Source of the DNA: Quillaja saponaria
Lineage: Eukaryota; Streptophyta; Magnoliopsida; Fabales; Quillajaceae
Direction of reading: 5' to 3'
NCBI GenBank assembly: GCA_029379385.1
Contig: CM055605.1
Location: 8,653,001-8,717,000, forward strand
Length of the DNA: 64,000 bases
Shown here in pieces: positions 9,878 through 23,639 of this stretch; position 1 is the stretch's first letter, and each line of letters begins with the position of its first letter. The notes beneath the pieces are model-generated. The model saw only the letters and a program-made list of their open reading frames with translations. It was not told where the DNA came from and ran no database searches. Both the position numbers and the translations under genes were made by a program.

Positions 9878-10200
9878 ACATCTACTATTCTCGTAATAGG
9901 ATTGTCTCAAACCCATGTGGTTACAAATACATAATTGAATTATTTCTAAGATCGATGTTTATATATGAAAGAATATAATTAGTTTACCCAACAGTATCCT
10001 GTTTAGGGGAAATTGGGATGACTTCAGCTCTGCTTGTGAAACCAACAGTTGGTTAAAATCCCACAACAGTTAGAACTTCCTGGACAAAGAAAACACCTAA
10101 CAATTTCTGTTTCTGGTGCTACTATCACTAAATTAGCTGCTACTGCTATTGCTGATCCACTGCTTGACCCACAAACAAATGATTCTGGATTATAGGAATT
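9878..10200 (-). pseudogene. Inverted amidase fragment, copy 1 (start of exon 3, intron 2, exon 2)
   Basis: On the minus strand exon 2 spans 10200 to 9988. It encodes NSYNPESFVCGSSSGSAIAV, keeping the amidase-signature glycine/serine loop (cis-serine region). The segment TDGSI that holds the serine nucleophile in the intact gene reads TEIVRC here, so the catalytic serine is lost. The proline/glycine-rich end of exon 2 (VIPISP-QDTVG) is recognisable in another frame up to the GTAAAC donor. The acceptor reads GCAAAATTCC where the intact gene has GCAGAATCC, so splicing is also broken. About 25 bases of exon 3 follow (9878-9902) before the LTR. Exon 1 is absent. Confidence 0.75.
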
Positions 10201-11680
10201 TTGCAATATGCATAAGTCACAACAAAATATTCCTAGCTCTTAATCAATTACCTCAACATTAGAAATATGTTAATTAATAATGATTTTTTTTCTTTTCTTT
10301 CGTGGGTTTTACGTAGTATGATTAAAGGTGGGTTACAGACTTACAGTAAAATTCACAAACATGATATGCTTATTTTTAATTGGTGAAACCACAAGTAAAA
10401 CTCACAAATATAATGGGAATATATCCACGTATCCTAATGGTGGAATCGATATCCTTCAACCAATTGAAAAGATAAATTTTTCTTTAGGTTTTAATCTAGT
10501 CAATTGTGAGGATTTTTTCATTAGCGGTCTATACTTGTGAATAGCTACTAATCATTGCTCGGATTTTATATGTTTGATTGGGAGTATCACTTTTGACAAA
10601 CCGAGTAAGAACTCTAAGTATCTATGCTAAACAATTAAACTATCTTCATCAAGAAAGATTCAAAAGTTAGTAATTAATCTTTAACTTTTATTATATAATT
10701 ACTTGATTTGCCTTTGTTCTTGATTTGAATTTTTTTTATTATTCCCCTCCATCTACTTGGAAGAGCCTCGTACTTAGGTCAAAAAGGCTAGCTAGCAGGT
10801 CGCATATATGATGTTTACGTTGCATAATTAGACAGCACCTTTATATGATACCATGATGATTATGTGAATATATAGTATTCAGCTATTCATTCTCCATTAT
10901 TACACATTCATATAAAACTCAATAACGTCAGTTCAATCTTTTTCTGCACAGAGTTCGGACGTAGAATTAGTTATTCCTTTCCATAATGAATTGATTGCTA
11001 CTTTGAAATTACAGAAAAAAAAAAAAAAAAAAAAGTAATGCGTGAACATCGTGGGCGGCCAACATACAAAGTACATAAGTTATATGCCAAAATGTGTTAT
11101 AGACAATTTTACAAAATGTGAACCTCGTAGGCTGCGTTTTCACTCTCGAGCCTAGGTTAAGTAATTTCTTTGAATGCCTCCTATAAATAGTACCCTTAAT
11201 AGGTTAGATAATACCTTTTATTTAATTAGTATTCAGGTATATTCAAATTAGTTTATGTATACATCGACTAATTATATATATATATATTATTTATTTTATG
11301 TGTTATAGACAATTAATTAATATATTTAATTACGGATGCATATAATGATTAATGGGAGTGCCTAATTTTGAAGCAAATCCCACGTGTACCTCAAAGTCTA
11401 AAAGGCTACCAGGTCTTTGATGTTTAAATTGGATCATATATTATCTTTATACCAGTCTAAACACAGCTCAATTAGTATGATATTCCCGCTTTAGATCTCT
11501 CCCTCATCCCCATGTGAGGGTTTGAACTTCAACCTCTCTTTGAACCACATCTCCCAAATTAAAACATGATTAGAAAATAATAATAATTAAAAATAAAATT
11601 TTAATAAATGATTTACATTTTTAGAAATAAAAAAAAATAATTAAGCCTAAATTTTAAATTCCATAATAAAAAAGTTAGTC
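10201..11680. repeat. Inverted-amidase block flank and DUF26 upstream region, copy 1
   Basis: No gene is seen. The stretch is collinear with 26924-27940, 32323-33350 and 55772-56690 up to about 11100. It includes the block TTTATATGATAC-ATGATGATTATG and the module GTGAACATCGTGGGCGGCC near 11043. From 11220 it matches 4720-5160. Confidence 0.65.
11101..11215 (+). promoter_or_regulatory. Orphan amidase promoter
   Basis: It contains ATGTGAACCTCGTAGGCTGC, then TTTCTTTGAATGCCTCC and TATAAATA at 11182-11189, then ACCCTTAATAGGTTA. This matches the promoter of the intact amidase, but the sequence diverges before any start codon. Confidence 0.65.
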
Positions 11681-11749
11681 ATGAAGTACATAAGTTATTT
11701 GCTAGCATGCAAAATAGTAATTAACTGGACAGTTATGGGAGCAGTGAAT

Positions 11750-11998
11750 GTAGAAATTTACATCGATACATCAACAACGTTGTACGGTTTAGTTCAATGC
11801 ACCGGAGACCTCTCGCCCGAAAATTGCACAAGCTGTCTTGATCTTGTCAGAAGTAAATTTACACCATGTTGTCGTACCCGAGGGGCAAGAATTGGCTGTG
11901 GGAGTTGTTTTCTTAGATATGAACTTTATTCCTTTTTTGGTGCCCGGGCCATACACAATATGGTTTCTAACAACAATGGCCTCTCATATGTTACTTAG
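11750..11998 (+). pseudogene. DUF26 copy 2, 3' half only (second domain)
   Basis: This is homologous to the last third of the DUF26 genes. It encodes the second DUF26 domain with QCTGDLSPENCTSCL (C-X8-C-X2-C), a CC pair before RTRGARIGCGSC, and ends SNNNGLSYVT at a stop at 11996-11998. The promoter, leader and first domain are missing. The sequence jumps from promoter-type sequence (AATTAACTGGACAG, TTATGGGAGCAG) directly to domain 2, a deletion of roughly 0.7-0.8 kb relative to the intact gene. An in-frame ATG exists upstream at 11681 but no leader peptide is encoded. It retains the CC pair that the intact copy at 33467 has lost. Confidence 0.75.
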
Positions 11999-14900
11999 TA
12001 ATGAAGTTTGTAATGTGTTGCTTAAGTACAATACAATTAAATAAAACTGCTTGAGCAATGACTCTTGGTAATAAAAATATATTGTCCTATGTGAGAAGTC
12101 ACTTATTCAATTTTCTTATGCCTTAATTAGTTTTGCTTTCCTAGCGATTCATTTCATCTGATTTTACCATTTGACTTCATGAATTTTATTTTATTTTTGT
12201 TTGCTCTCAGGTTCGCAGTAAATGTCATATATCAATCAATTATTACAAGGGTGTATCCCCTTAATTTATGGTCTTGTGGTTTTACTAGTTTTGATGTTTC
12301 TATATTTGGGTATTTGGGCACATGTACTAAAAGATACTTTATGAATTTAGTTTGATAAACTCAACAAATATGAGCATTCCTCCATTTTCTCTCTCTCCCC
12401 TCTGAATGCATAAACGAAGGTCCCGTCACAGAACTCTTGTCCCATCCAGAGTGAAAACAGAAAATGAAAATTACATCCATGTTTTCGAATCATTCTTTAA
12501 GTGTATTTCTATTTAATTGTATTTTAGACTGGTGATTAATTAAATAATACCATATTAGTTTAAAACTTTGTATTGACTCTTTGCCTCTGCATGCACTGAG
12601 TATGGACTTGGAATTTATCCTTCCTTTTCATAATATGATTTGATTGATACAATTACCATATTTTGTAAGGGAGAGTAATGTTAGCAAGCTACATATGGGC
12701 CGTGATACGGTGCGCCACTATAAAGGGCGCATTCCGTGCCCCACATACTATAGGATTAGGAGGAAAATTATTTAGTTTGCATTAATTGTTGTCCTTTTAC
12801 AGTCAACTCACGTTGCAATTAATTCACATTTGTTTTTCTTTTTACTTTTTATGGTATTAAATACATTTGTTAGTTTTTGAATTAATTTGTGGACACGTTG
12901 ATTTGATATAGATATAGAGAATTTCTATTATTGGAAAATGTTAAGGATGTTGAAACTTTTTATTAGTTATGTTATATTTGTTTTCAGAAGAAACCTTACT
13001 AGAATACCTTAGCTAACAACAGTAATTTTATACTTGGTGCATCTTAGTTCGCCCCTAACTAGCAAGGGTCATGCTAGCCCTGTGTTAGGCCAAACACATG
13101 GATTAGGATGATCGGGCCATATTCAATAGCATGGATTTGGAAGCCTAGTCAATAGGGCTGATGCTGATATTTGGTTTTAATCTATTGATTCGTTGTAATA
13201 TTCTACCTTGGAATCCTCCTTTTTCTTTATGCTATAAGATTCTCTCTGTATTGCAAGATGAGTACTATTTATTTCAAATCATTGTCTTATTATGTACTCC
13301 TATGGCTAGACTTTTGATGAAATAAAACTAGTTCTTTTACCTTAAAACATTTGATGAATACTTTCTTAAGATTATATTATCATCATGTTGGTATGTCATA
13401 ATCTTTCTTTAAAATGTTTTACTATATATAAAAAAATCTGTGCTAAATGATTGCCTCACATTTGTTGTGGAGTTTGTTGTCTTGCTCATTGGATCTATGA
13501 ATTATTTTTTGTGGTTAATTATTTCTTTTAGATTGTTGATTGGCTCGAGACCAATTCCTATAGCTTGGAGGAGGCTACAATCTTTTGGATTTGGTAGGCA
13601 CAACTTGATCTAACTGTGTCTACTTTATTTTGTATTTTAAAATCTTTATGACTTGTATAAACAACTAATTTGTTCTACAGTGCAATTGGACTTGTTGTAA
13701 ATATGAATTGAAATGAAAGTTGTATCTCATTTGCCTTTGAATGTATTTGGTTATTTTGTTTAGAGGCTAGTTGAGATTCATATAGGCCTTAGTGCTTGTC
13801 AAGTTTCTCTTCGCCAGTCATGGCCTTGGTTAGGTTAATGAATCACCCATATGTAACTTGAAGCTTGCATTTTGTTAAGCATGTTACGTACTGATATTAC
13901 TGTTTGCTATATGCCATTATGAAATAAATAAATCTAAAAATTACTGAGATCACAACTTTTTCAATCGTTTCTAACAATTCTGCACCATTAAGTATTATAT
14001 GAAATAAGTTGTATCAAAGCATGTATGTGAATGAAATTAGTAATAAGATGTCAAATTCATGATTCAGTGCAAATGATAAATATTATATGAAATAAGTTGT
14101 ACATATCAAGGCATGTGAATGAAATTAGTAATAGATCCATCATATACAACCATTAAATTGCAATGCAACTAACAGGTGTTTGAAATTGTGAGATCTCAAT
14201 TGCAATGCAGGGAGCACATTGCACACATTCTAAAATTCAAACAAACTAATTGTACAATGACATATTTTCTGCTTAGCATCAAATACATTCTTAAAAATCA
14301 CTCTTTCACCAAATAATAGCATATTTAATTCAACAAAATCCATAATACAGAAGAACTCCAATATCAACGTATTACATAAATCTTAAACTTATCGTGGTCG
14401 TGTCTAGAACGTAGAAATTTCTTTTTCTGTCTCCATGGCTATTACGTACTGAACCCTAAATTTGCATTACTATTATTGAATTTTGGGTCACTAATACATG
14501 GAACGTAAGGTGGCTATTATTGAATGTTTGCCTACCTGTCCTTCCCTCATGTTCGCTGCTGCTGACATATGATACATCCCTAGTGATCCAAAATGCAGGA
14601 CCATATAGGCGACCATAACATACAATCCTGTACATGCATGAACCCATACAGGACCAAAACCCAGAAAATGCTAATAACTATACAAAATTGAGATCCACCT
14701 TTTTAAAAAGAAATTAATTACGACCTCATATCTCATCAACAATTCGATAGTAGATTTTGTTGACAGAACCGACAGATGGAGATTTATAAGGATAAATTGA
14801 AATGAATTCTACATTTTTTTTTTAGATTCCGAATGCATTGTTAGGCGTTGTTTAATTATAGAAAGCATTTTCCATCTACAAAAAACAACCTTGCTTTGCA

Positions 14901-17900
14901 AATAGTAGTTAATCAGTAGAAATTGGAAAAAAATTCTACTAACAATCTATCAAAACTTTATTTCCACCAAAATCCCATCAATACTTATAGCACTTTCACA
15001 CTACCCCACAGGGTCTCTTGATAAATATATTCCAAAAATAAATAAGTGCAAAAAAGAAGAATTAAATTAATGACTTAATCTTGTTCATGGTGTACTGATA
15101 TTACATGAGTTAACAAATTGCATGCCAAGATTAAAGCAGAAATTTAAGATTCGAATAAGCTAAGCTATATACATACAACAATAATAATCACAATGTTCAT
15201 CAGAAACATCTATCTGCACTTCTAAAATTTTATATTTATATTATCTATACGATTAATCTGGCGTATATACTAATTTTTTAACTACTATTACTTTTAACAA
15301 AAAATTTCATAAATATTTAAATGAAATAAATTATGACTTTTAGTGTTAAACAATTATAATTATAAACTAAGACAATTTAAGGAATTATATCTCACTTTTT
15401 ATAATAATATAGATCTAAAGATAGAAATAAAATTCACTTAACTACAAAATTTATAACACTTTTTTTTAGGATGCAATTTTTTGGGCTGATGCCAAGTGCA
15501 ATTGGAGTGAAGAAGGTTATAAATAATGAGTAGTTATATTATTATGAATTAATATTTGATATTGTATCTCATTTTTATACCTAAATAAGAGAGTTACAAA
15601 TGTTACTAACATCAATTACTATACTTAATTTTTTTAATTATATTAAATTTTAGTCAAGTGAGTTTGATGTGTCATAATCTTATTTATTAATAATATATGT
15701 AATTAACGTGACTATAATCCAACTTATTGGTAGCTGCACACTCAAGAATCAAACAAATAAAAAAACTAGATGACTCAATAATTGTCGGCAAAAAAATAAT
15801 TTCAAAATTTACCAATTTGTCTCTTTTATTATACTCCAAGTCCAAATTCTGGGATACGTATAAAAAAAATTGGACCATTTCACTTAAAAAAAAATTGGAC
15901 TAGTCAGTTATACAGCATCATTTGTACTTTCATAATCAATTCTTTGAACATGACCCAAAAAAATTACACAGTGTGAACCTCTCGGGCTGCCTTTTTATAA
16001 AACTTTTATTAAGCAGCATCATTTTTTTTATAAATTTTATTATTACAGTTGTGGACAGTAATTTTAATATTATATAATTAATGAATTATAATTTTTAAAA
16101 TATTTTTATTTTTTACTAAATAGAAATTTATTATATTCTAAGAGTACTTGTTAAAATACTCTAAATAAATCTCATTATAAAAAAATGGACACACAGGTAA
16201 ATGAGTTATAATATGCTAGAATACAAATGGGTAATTATCTACTCCTACAAGGAAAGGTGGTCCTGCGCATTTCTTAAAGTGAACCATTTATTTATAAGAT
16301 AATTTTAGTTCGAATGTCAATAAACTAAAAGACTATGTGTTATTTTATATTCTTTGGTTCATGTATGCCAGGACAATTAATCCAATCTAATTTTATGATA
16401 TAATGGTCCTAAGTTGGAAGCAAATGCCACGAACTTCATCAAGCCTAAAAGACTAGTAGGTCTATGATGTTTAAGTTACATTAACAATATCATTATTTAT
16501 TACAAGTTTGAACAACACAATTAAAGATCAAAACTTATTAATTAATTGTATGTACGAATATGTAGATGGGGAATCCTAACTTACACACCCATGTGAGAAT
16601 ATGTTATCAATGTCTATTCTTTCAAGTGAAAGAAAAAAAAAATTACTAATGCAATATTAGTTTAACACTTAATATTAACTCCTTGCCTCTTTGCATGCAC
16701 AGAGGTCGGACGTAGAATTCGTTATTCCTTTTCATAATGAAATGATTGGTATGCACTTTCGCAATTGCATAAGAAAAAAAAAAGTACAAAATGTGTGAAC
16801 CTCGTGGGTGGCCAACTAATTGAAACAAAGTTACCTTTCATTGGTTAATCCCTTAATGAATGTAGTTTTAACTAAGTTATATGTTTCGTTGGATACAGAT
16901 CTCGTGCCTCATTTTGCTTTTTCAATTTCTGTCCCATCAATAAAAATTAGCCATATCATTAGATGGAGAATTGTTATAATTAATACCGTTAGCTTACATG
17001 TAAAAAGAAAATATAGATTATCTAAAAAGACAAATCAAACCTTCAAACATGTACAATTAATCATTATTTACATTATAAATAGATATTACATAATATTTAT
17101 ATGTTTCTAGGATTGTACTCAGCTTCCATTATATTTCAAAAGGAAAATTAGGGTTTCAAAATTTTCTTTCTTATATGTGAATATAGACTCGAAATTTTTT
17201 CAAATCATAAAATTTCTTTAGGTTTTTATAGCTACATCAACTAATTTCACTGAATACCATTTTTAGTTTAACTAATTTGATTTGATTATAGATTTTATAA
17301 TAAAAAACTAAATTGATGACAACATCATTAGAAAAAAAATATTTAGAGAAGACTTGATTAGAAAAAAAAAATGAATTTTTGAAAACTTTAAAAATAAATA
17401 GTGTTTTTATAAGGACACAAACTTCTTCTCGAGTAATAATCAAGGATGAAATTAATAAAGCAAATTATCACAAATTTTGGTCATGCATTTCTTCGTTGGT
17501 AATATTTTTTTACTGAATCTTAAATAAAATAAAAAAAAGTCTTAGAATGAACTATTTATTTAATTGTAAGATGTAAATAAATATGAATAGATATAGTATG
17601 CACCACGAGTCTAAAAGGCCTGCAGGTATTATAAGGATTTTGGTGTGGTACTGATCAAGAAAATATATTTTATTTATTAACATCCTAGGTTTGAATCACC
17701 TTGTAGAGTGTAGTGTAAGTAAAATTATCATAAATTTTCTAATCTCGACATGAATGACTTATTTTTTTTACTGGATCAGAAAAATGATTAATTGAGATGT
17801 GATGACACGCTTGACAAGAAAAACTATAAGTTATACAAAAATTATTGTATGTAAGCTAGTCAAATGACAAGAAAGTAAATATAGTTAAGTGTAAATATTA

Positions 17901-20520
17901 TTTCTAAATTTTATCATTTAATTTAATAAATATTGATTACATTTTGTACATTTGAATGAATGATTCAAACTACGTACAAATGTAAAAGAAAACATAGATC
18001 ATATGAAGAGACATATTAAACCTTCAAACATGCACAAAAGTAATCATTATATATATTAGGAATCACTTATAAATAAGTGTTAAATTATATGTATACATGT
18101 TTCTGGGATTGTACACCGCTTTTATAATATTTCCAATATGTTATGCATTTCCATTTCTACACTGACCATATTGTATCAAGAATCGACATTTAATCTTTGT
18201 TCCTATGTTTAACAATTTTTTTTTTACCTAAGACAAATGAGAGAACAATTTGGAAGGTTGTATGAAAACTATGTGTAGGATAATCCCCTAATAGTAATTT
18301 ATTAGAGGAGGTCCATGGTGAGCTGTGATTTCTTTGGTTTAAACCTGGTGTTTTACGAGTTAAACTATAAAGTAGTTCACAATAAAAATTTATTTGCAGT
18401 TACTTGACTATTTTTTTAATAGTAATTAATATTTATTTGGTAAAAAGTGTATAAATAAATGGCTGAATTGTTCTTTGGCATTTGAAGATTATATTAATTT
18501 TCAATTTTGGCTTTAAGATTATTTTTTTGAGAACCAAAATTGGGATTTTAAAATTCCTGTCTCATATACTCAATAGACTCCAAATTTTTTCAAATTATAA
18601 AGTTTCTTTAGGTGTTTATAACACCTTCTCAGTTTAATTTTGTCTGACTTGATTAACTATTTTATAATAAGAAAATTCTTTCTCAATTAAAATCTTAAAG
18701 GACATAATTAGGAAATAAAAATAATTAAAGATGAAATTAAAAAAACTGATTTAAAGTAATTAAGCCTAAATAAATTCCATAATAAAAAATCTATTCACTA
18801 GGCAAATAAGTTATATGCTAGATAGTATAAAAAAAGGGTAATTATCTACTCCTACGAAGGATAGGTGGCTCTGCATTTCTTTGTTTCTTTGTTAGTAATC
18901 TTTTTGAATGAATTTTAAATAAACATGTCTTAAAATAAACCATTTATTTAATTGTAAGGATAAAAATGAATATGACTAGATGTATAAACTGTATATATTA
19001 TATATATTCTTTTATATGCATGCATGAACAATTAATCCCTGTGGTGGTTCCACATGCAGCATCTTTATATGATACTATGATGATTATGTGAATATATAGT
19101 ATTCAGCTATTCATTGTCCAATATTACACATTCATATAAAACTCAATAATTTCAATTCCAATCTTTGTATGATGTGTTTGGGTGGTGGTGTATAGGTTTT
19201 TAACTGAATTTCGAGACATATATATGAGTCTATGAAATTCGTTAAAATACTGAATTTCAAGGGAGGAGTGTGTCAATGTCTTCTAATTTTAGATTTTAGT
19301 TTTATTTTACCAAAATTTAAGAAAGGAGAGTGTAATTTTCTCTTCAAAAATTATTTCTCATTAAAAGAAAAACTATTGCTCTTAGTGTTTATTTAGATGT
19401 GATAGTTTTTTTATTGGTTAATTATACCAATTAGATTGTCCATCTTATTTTCTATTAGCCAGTCATGAGCGTTGGTGTTAATTTAGAAGAAAGGGACCTA
19501 ATTGCGCAACATAAACCTCTATTGCAGTAATTGAAACTCAGGGGACTAAATTGAACTGAAATCTAAACTATAGAGACCAAAGTACAAATAAGCCAAAAAT
19601 AAAAGTACTCGTACAAGGAAAGGTGATCCCCCGTATCTTTGTTAGTCGTCTTTTTCTATAGATTTAGTGAGTATATATTAAAACGTGTGAAAATGTAAGT
19701 GGTCCCACATGTGTCTTTTTTAATCCACTTGCCCTCTTGTACTCTGTCTCTTTTGTTTCTTTTTACAACGCGTGGCCTAAAATAACATAGCAGACATTAT
19801 TGATTATTGTAAAGTTACAAGATTAAATGAATTGCTGATCCCAAATCGAAGGCCATACATACAACAATAATGATGACAATGTTCATGAGAAACATCTATC
19901 TATAATTCTAAAATTTTCTATTTATGTTATCTACACGATTAATGTGGTGTATATACTAATTTTAAACTATTACTTTTAACATAAAATTTCATAATTATTT
20001 AAATGAAATAAATTATGACATTTTGTGTTAAACAATAATAATTATAAAATAATAAATTATATGCATTAATATTTCATTTTTTATAATAGCATAGATATTG
20101 ATATAGAGATAGCGATAAAATATATCTAAGGCTATAAATGATGAGTAAATCTATTTATTAAAAATTAATATTGGATACACTGATAGTGAATATAAGTTTT
20201 AGACTGTTAGTAGAACTTAAATTCAATTATAATATCAATTACTATCTTTCCATTGTTATTTTGTTACAATAACTGATTTTAGTCAAGTGAATTGATTTGT
20301 CATAATCTTACTATTAAGAGTATACATTTAGATTAATACAATTAACATGACTATAATTCAACTTGATAAAAACATATCACTCAAGATTCAAACAAAACGT
20401 AGATAATTGTATGGCTCAATAACGATATGTGTCTTTTACTATAAATAAAATTTAAACCATAGTTAATAATAAAAAAAAGATATATGGACCAGTATACGTA
20501 CTTAACAGTTACAGTTACAG
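11999..20520 (+). repeat. Large duplicated segment, left copy (DUF26 3' flank through amidase far-upstream region)
   Basis: It is collinear with about 34274-42760 at an offset of 22.2-22.4 kb. Matching landmarks are 12061/34330 (GACTCTTG-TAATAAAAAT), 16259/38611 (GGTCCTGCGCATTTCTTAAA), 18281/40610 (TAGGATAATCCCCTAATAG) and 19680/41945 (ATTAAAACGTGTG). No intact gene is present. Near 16790-16910 is a second type of amidase upstream region (ACAAAGTTACCTTTCATTGG and TATGTTTCGTTGGAT), the same type that precedes the pseudogene at 56852, here without a gene. The exon-like piece conserved in the flanks recurs at about 14525-14690 (minus strand). Confidence 0.8.
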
Positions 20521-20655
20521 TTACGTATACATTTGTCCTTGCATAATCAATTCTTTGTGCAGGACCAAAAAAATTACAAAATGTTAACCTCATGGGTGGC
20601 TATTTCACTCTTGGCTAAGTTTCTTTGAACGCCTCCTATAAATTCGTACCCCAAA
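20505..20655 (+). promoter_or_regulatory. Amidase promoter without its gene
   Basis: This is the counterpart of the intact amidase promoter. It has a (CAGTTA)n stretch near 20506-20524, a shared ATCAATTCTTTGTGCAGGACC, the variant module TGTTAACCTCATGGGTGGC and the box TATAAATT at 20637-20644, then CGTACCCCAAA. At about 20655 it switches to unrelated sequence, where the intact copy continues to the amidase ATG. The gene body was therefore lost exactly downstream of the core promoter. Confidence 0.7.
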
Positions 20656-23340
20656 TTCTATGTATGACTCACAAATTGTCGATTTGTCAAACATCATTCT
20701 ATTGAAATGCATTATTTTTAATATACAGTTCAAATCAATCAAATTAACCGGCTGAATCATTATCTGAGACATTTCAATACAATATTTTGAGCTTAATTCA
20801 TTTTCTTTCTCCTTGTCACTGCAAACAATAGTTTTTGGTAAACATTGTAAGAAAATTATGAATTGCACACCCCCTTGATGAAAAACACTTTGATGCAGCT
20901 TAGGCCTTCCTCGATCTTATGAATCCTCAAAACATTCACTGCATAACTCACTTAAAAATTTTATGTTATGATTTAACCATAATATTTTATACCACAATAA
21001 TTTAACTATTGTTCTATGAAGCTTTAATTTTCCGTTTATTTTGTTCTCTTCTTTGGGTTTGGGTAATGCCATGTGCTAATTAGTGGCGAATTTGAAATGA
21101 CCTTCGTTTCGTATAATTTGTCTCCTTTGCCATAAATTCAACTTCTCCATGTTTCGAACTAGATTCAAATCATCTTTAATTACGTCGGTAGTGTATATTA
21201 CAAATTGTTTTTTTTATCAATTATTTGTCGTGAAGCCTGTAACGTCTTATCAAAGAAAAAAAATGTGAATTATTGTGATGTGATGGCCGTGCAACTTCAA
21301 TTTTCAGCTTCTTTTGTCCTCTCCAATGGAAAAAGGCATGTGCCATTTGTCTTCTTTGCCATAAATTCAACTTAAATTACTATTGGTATAAACATGCAAC
21401 TCTTTCTTAAAATCAATTTTAATTAGTGGTATTATTTACTTTGTTTATTTAACAATTATGTATAAAATTATTTCATTAGATTATATTTATTTTGGATTTT
21501 GAAAGGAGGAAAAATGATAGTGTATGGAAAGGGAGAAAATGAGTGTAGAAAAAAAGAAAAGAAAAGACATTTACCATTATTCCGTAGTCATAATAAAAAA
21601 AATTATGATGATTTATTTTAAAATTAAAACTAATGTCTTGTTTTTTTAATTCTTATACAAGTTTGAATTTTTAGGTGAATATTAACATATCAATAATGGT
21701 GGAATATTTTGTTGTTGAAAAATTTAAGAGGAATATATGTAAATGTAAAAAAATTAACAGTATTGTTAATTTTAATTAACTAATTGTTTAAATAATTACA
21801 AAATATTAATCTTTTTGACTGAATCTTAAATAAACATGTCTTAAAATCAATCATTTATTTAGTTGTAAGGATAAAAATGAATATGACTAGATGTATAAAT
21901 TATATACATTCTTTTATATGCATGCATGAACAATTAATCCAATTGATGGTCCCACATACAGCATCTTTATATGATACTATGATTTTTATGTGAATATATA
22001 GTATTCAGCTATTCATTCTCCATTATTACACTTTCTTATAAAACTCAATAATTTCAATTCCAATCTTTTTATTATGTGTTTTGGGTGGTGGTGTTTAGGT
22101 TTTTAACTGAATTTCGAGACATATATATTAGTCAATGAAATTAGTTAAAATACTGAATTCTCAAGGACAAAAGTATCAATTTTTTCAAATTTTAGATCTT
22201 ACTATTATTTTATCAAATTTGAAAACAAGATAGTGCAATTTACTCTTCACAAATTCTTTTCATAAAAAGAAAAATTTTATTGCTCTTAGTGTTTATTTAC
22301 ACAGTGACTTTTTTTTATCAGTTAATTATATCAATTGGGTTATCCATTTTATCTTCCATTAGCCACGTCACTAATATTAGACAGAAGGGAACTAAATGCA
22401 TAACACTAAATCTGGTAGAGATCTAATTGCAGTAATTGAAACTCGAGAGATGAAAATGAACTTAAATTTAAACTATAGAGACCAAAGTGAAATTAAGCCA
22501 AAAATAAAAATACCCCTGCATGGAAACGTGGTCCCACGTAACTTTGTTAGTCAAAGAAAAGAAAACCTAAACATAGAATTTGAACTTATTTGCTCATTAA
22601 CCAAATGAAATTGACATAAGAAAACAAACTGAAAAGAAGATAGAGAAGCATAAGTTAGAGCTCTATAAAAATATTTGTAGGTAGAGTCATACTTATCTCA
22701 GTGGCCAAACCCAAGTCATTGTTAGCCTCATTTTTCTGCTACATATGGTTAAACAACAACAACGATGCATACATTAACTGCCAAAGTTAAACAACAACAA
22801 TGCAATATTAGGTTTTAGCAAGCACAGACTGTATTATTTGGATCCAAGGAAAATTGACAGGATTAAATGTCAAGAGTCAATTTTTAATATTGACAGGATA
22901 AAAAAGGTGTATAATTGCAAAGAATAGTATTTTAGAATGTGTCAGCAATATATACTTTTCAATTAATATTGTTGCAAATAATATCAATAATTTCAATTTT
23001 CTTGTCCTTGGATGATTTGTTTTTTTTGTTTTTTTAGGTCACTTTCTTCTTCTTTAAGTGTTCAAATTAAAATTTGAGACATTGCCTTCTTCAACAACGT
23101 CTAATCACCTAATGACAGATTTATAGGAAGGAAAAAAGAAAAACAACCTTAACTACTTGAATTAAACAACAAAATTAGAGATAAAAAAGTAACTGATTAT
23201 ATTAATAAACTAAATTCATCCCTAACAGTATCCCAAATCAATAAATAATTATAATTGTAAAGAAAATTATAATTATACATCCTATTCTTGATCACATTGA
23301 TAAATTGAACCAACTAATTTCATTTTTTAAGAATTATTTT
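20656..23340. other. No gene seen; partly a further copy of the amidase-associated flank
   Basis: Two copies of a short motif (TTTGCCATAAATTCAACTT) occur near 21131 and 21355. From about 21790 to 22560 the sequence again matches 18880-19640 and 41230-41900 (CATGCATGAACAATTAATCCA, then TATATGATACTATGATT). The stretch 22560-23340 shows no similarity within the window and no recognisable coding region. Confidence 0.5.
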
Positions 23341-23349
23341 AACTGAAAA

Positions 23350-23625
23350 CGATACACCTCATGGTATACCATTCCAGTGTGGCATAGGACATATTGTGCT
23401 TCATCTCTTTGACACCATCATCTTGTGGGATGGTAGAGCGAAATTAGTAAAAACACAAAACAAAAGAAAAATAATTGAGAAAAAAGAAAAAGTAGCATTA
23501 GCTTAATTCAATTTAACCGTCATCAAAGCTAAAAAGGGTTACCTCCTGGATCGACCAAGGTAGGGAGAGCTCTAGGCTTCTTTTGGAACAATATCCCAAA
23601 CTCATAAACCCTTTTACAACCCTTG
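23350..23625 (-). pseudogene. Two-exon fragment of an unidentified plant gene
   Basis: On the minus strand two open segments are joined by consensus splice sites. The upstream piece (about 23625-23543) reads VYEFGILFQKKPRALPTLVDPG and ends at GGAG|GTAACC. The downstream piece starts after CCCACAAG at 23421 and reads DDGVKEMKHNMSYATLEWYT. The phases agree (GG AG|AT GAT), giving a continuous DPGDDGVKEMK. The fragment is flanked on both sides by amidase-array sequence. I do not recognise the family. A second copy of only the downstream exon, ending in a stop, lies at 52388-52458. Confidence 0.4.
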
Positions 23626-23639
23626 GATAAACCCATTTA

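Noticed and set aside
11838..12044. Second open frame over DUF26 copy 2
   Set aside because: It is an overlapping frame of the DUF26 second domain (11750-11998), which carries the conserved cysteine motif.
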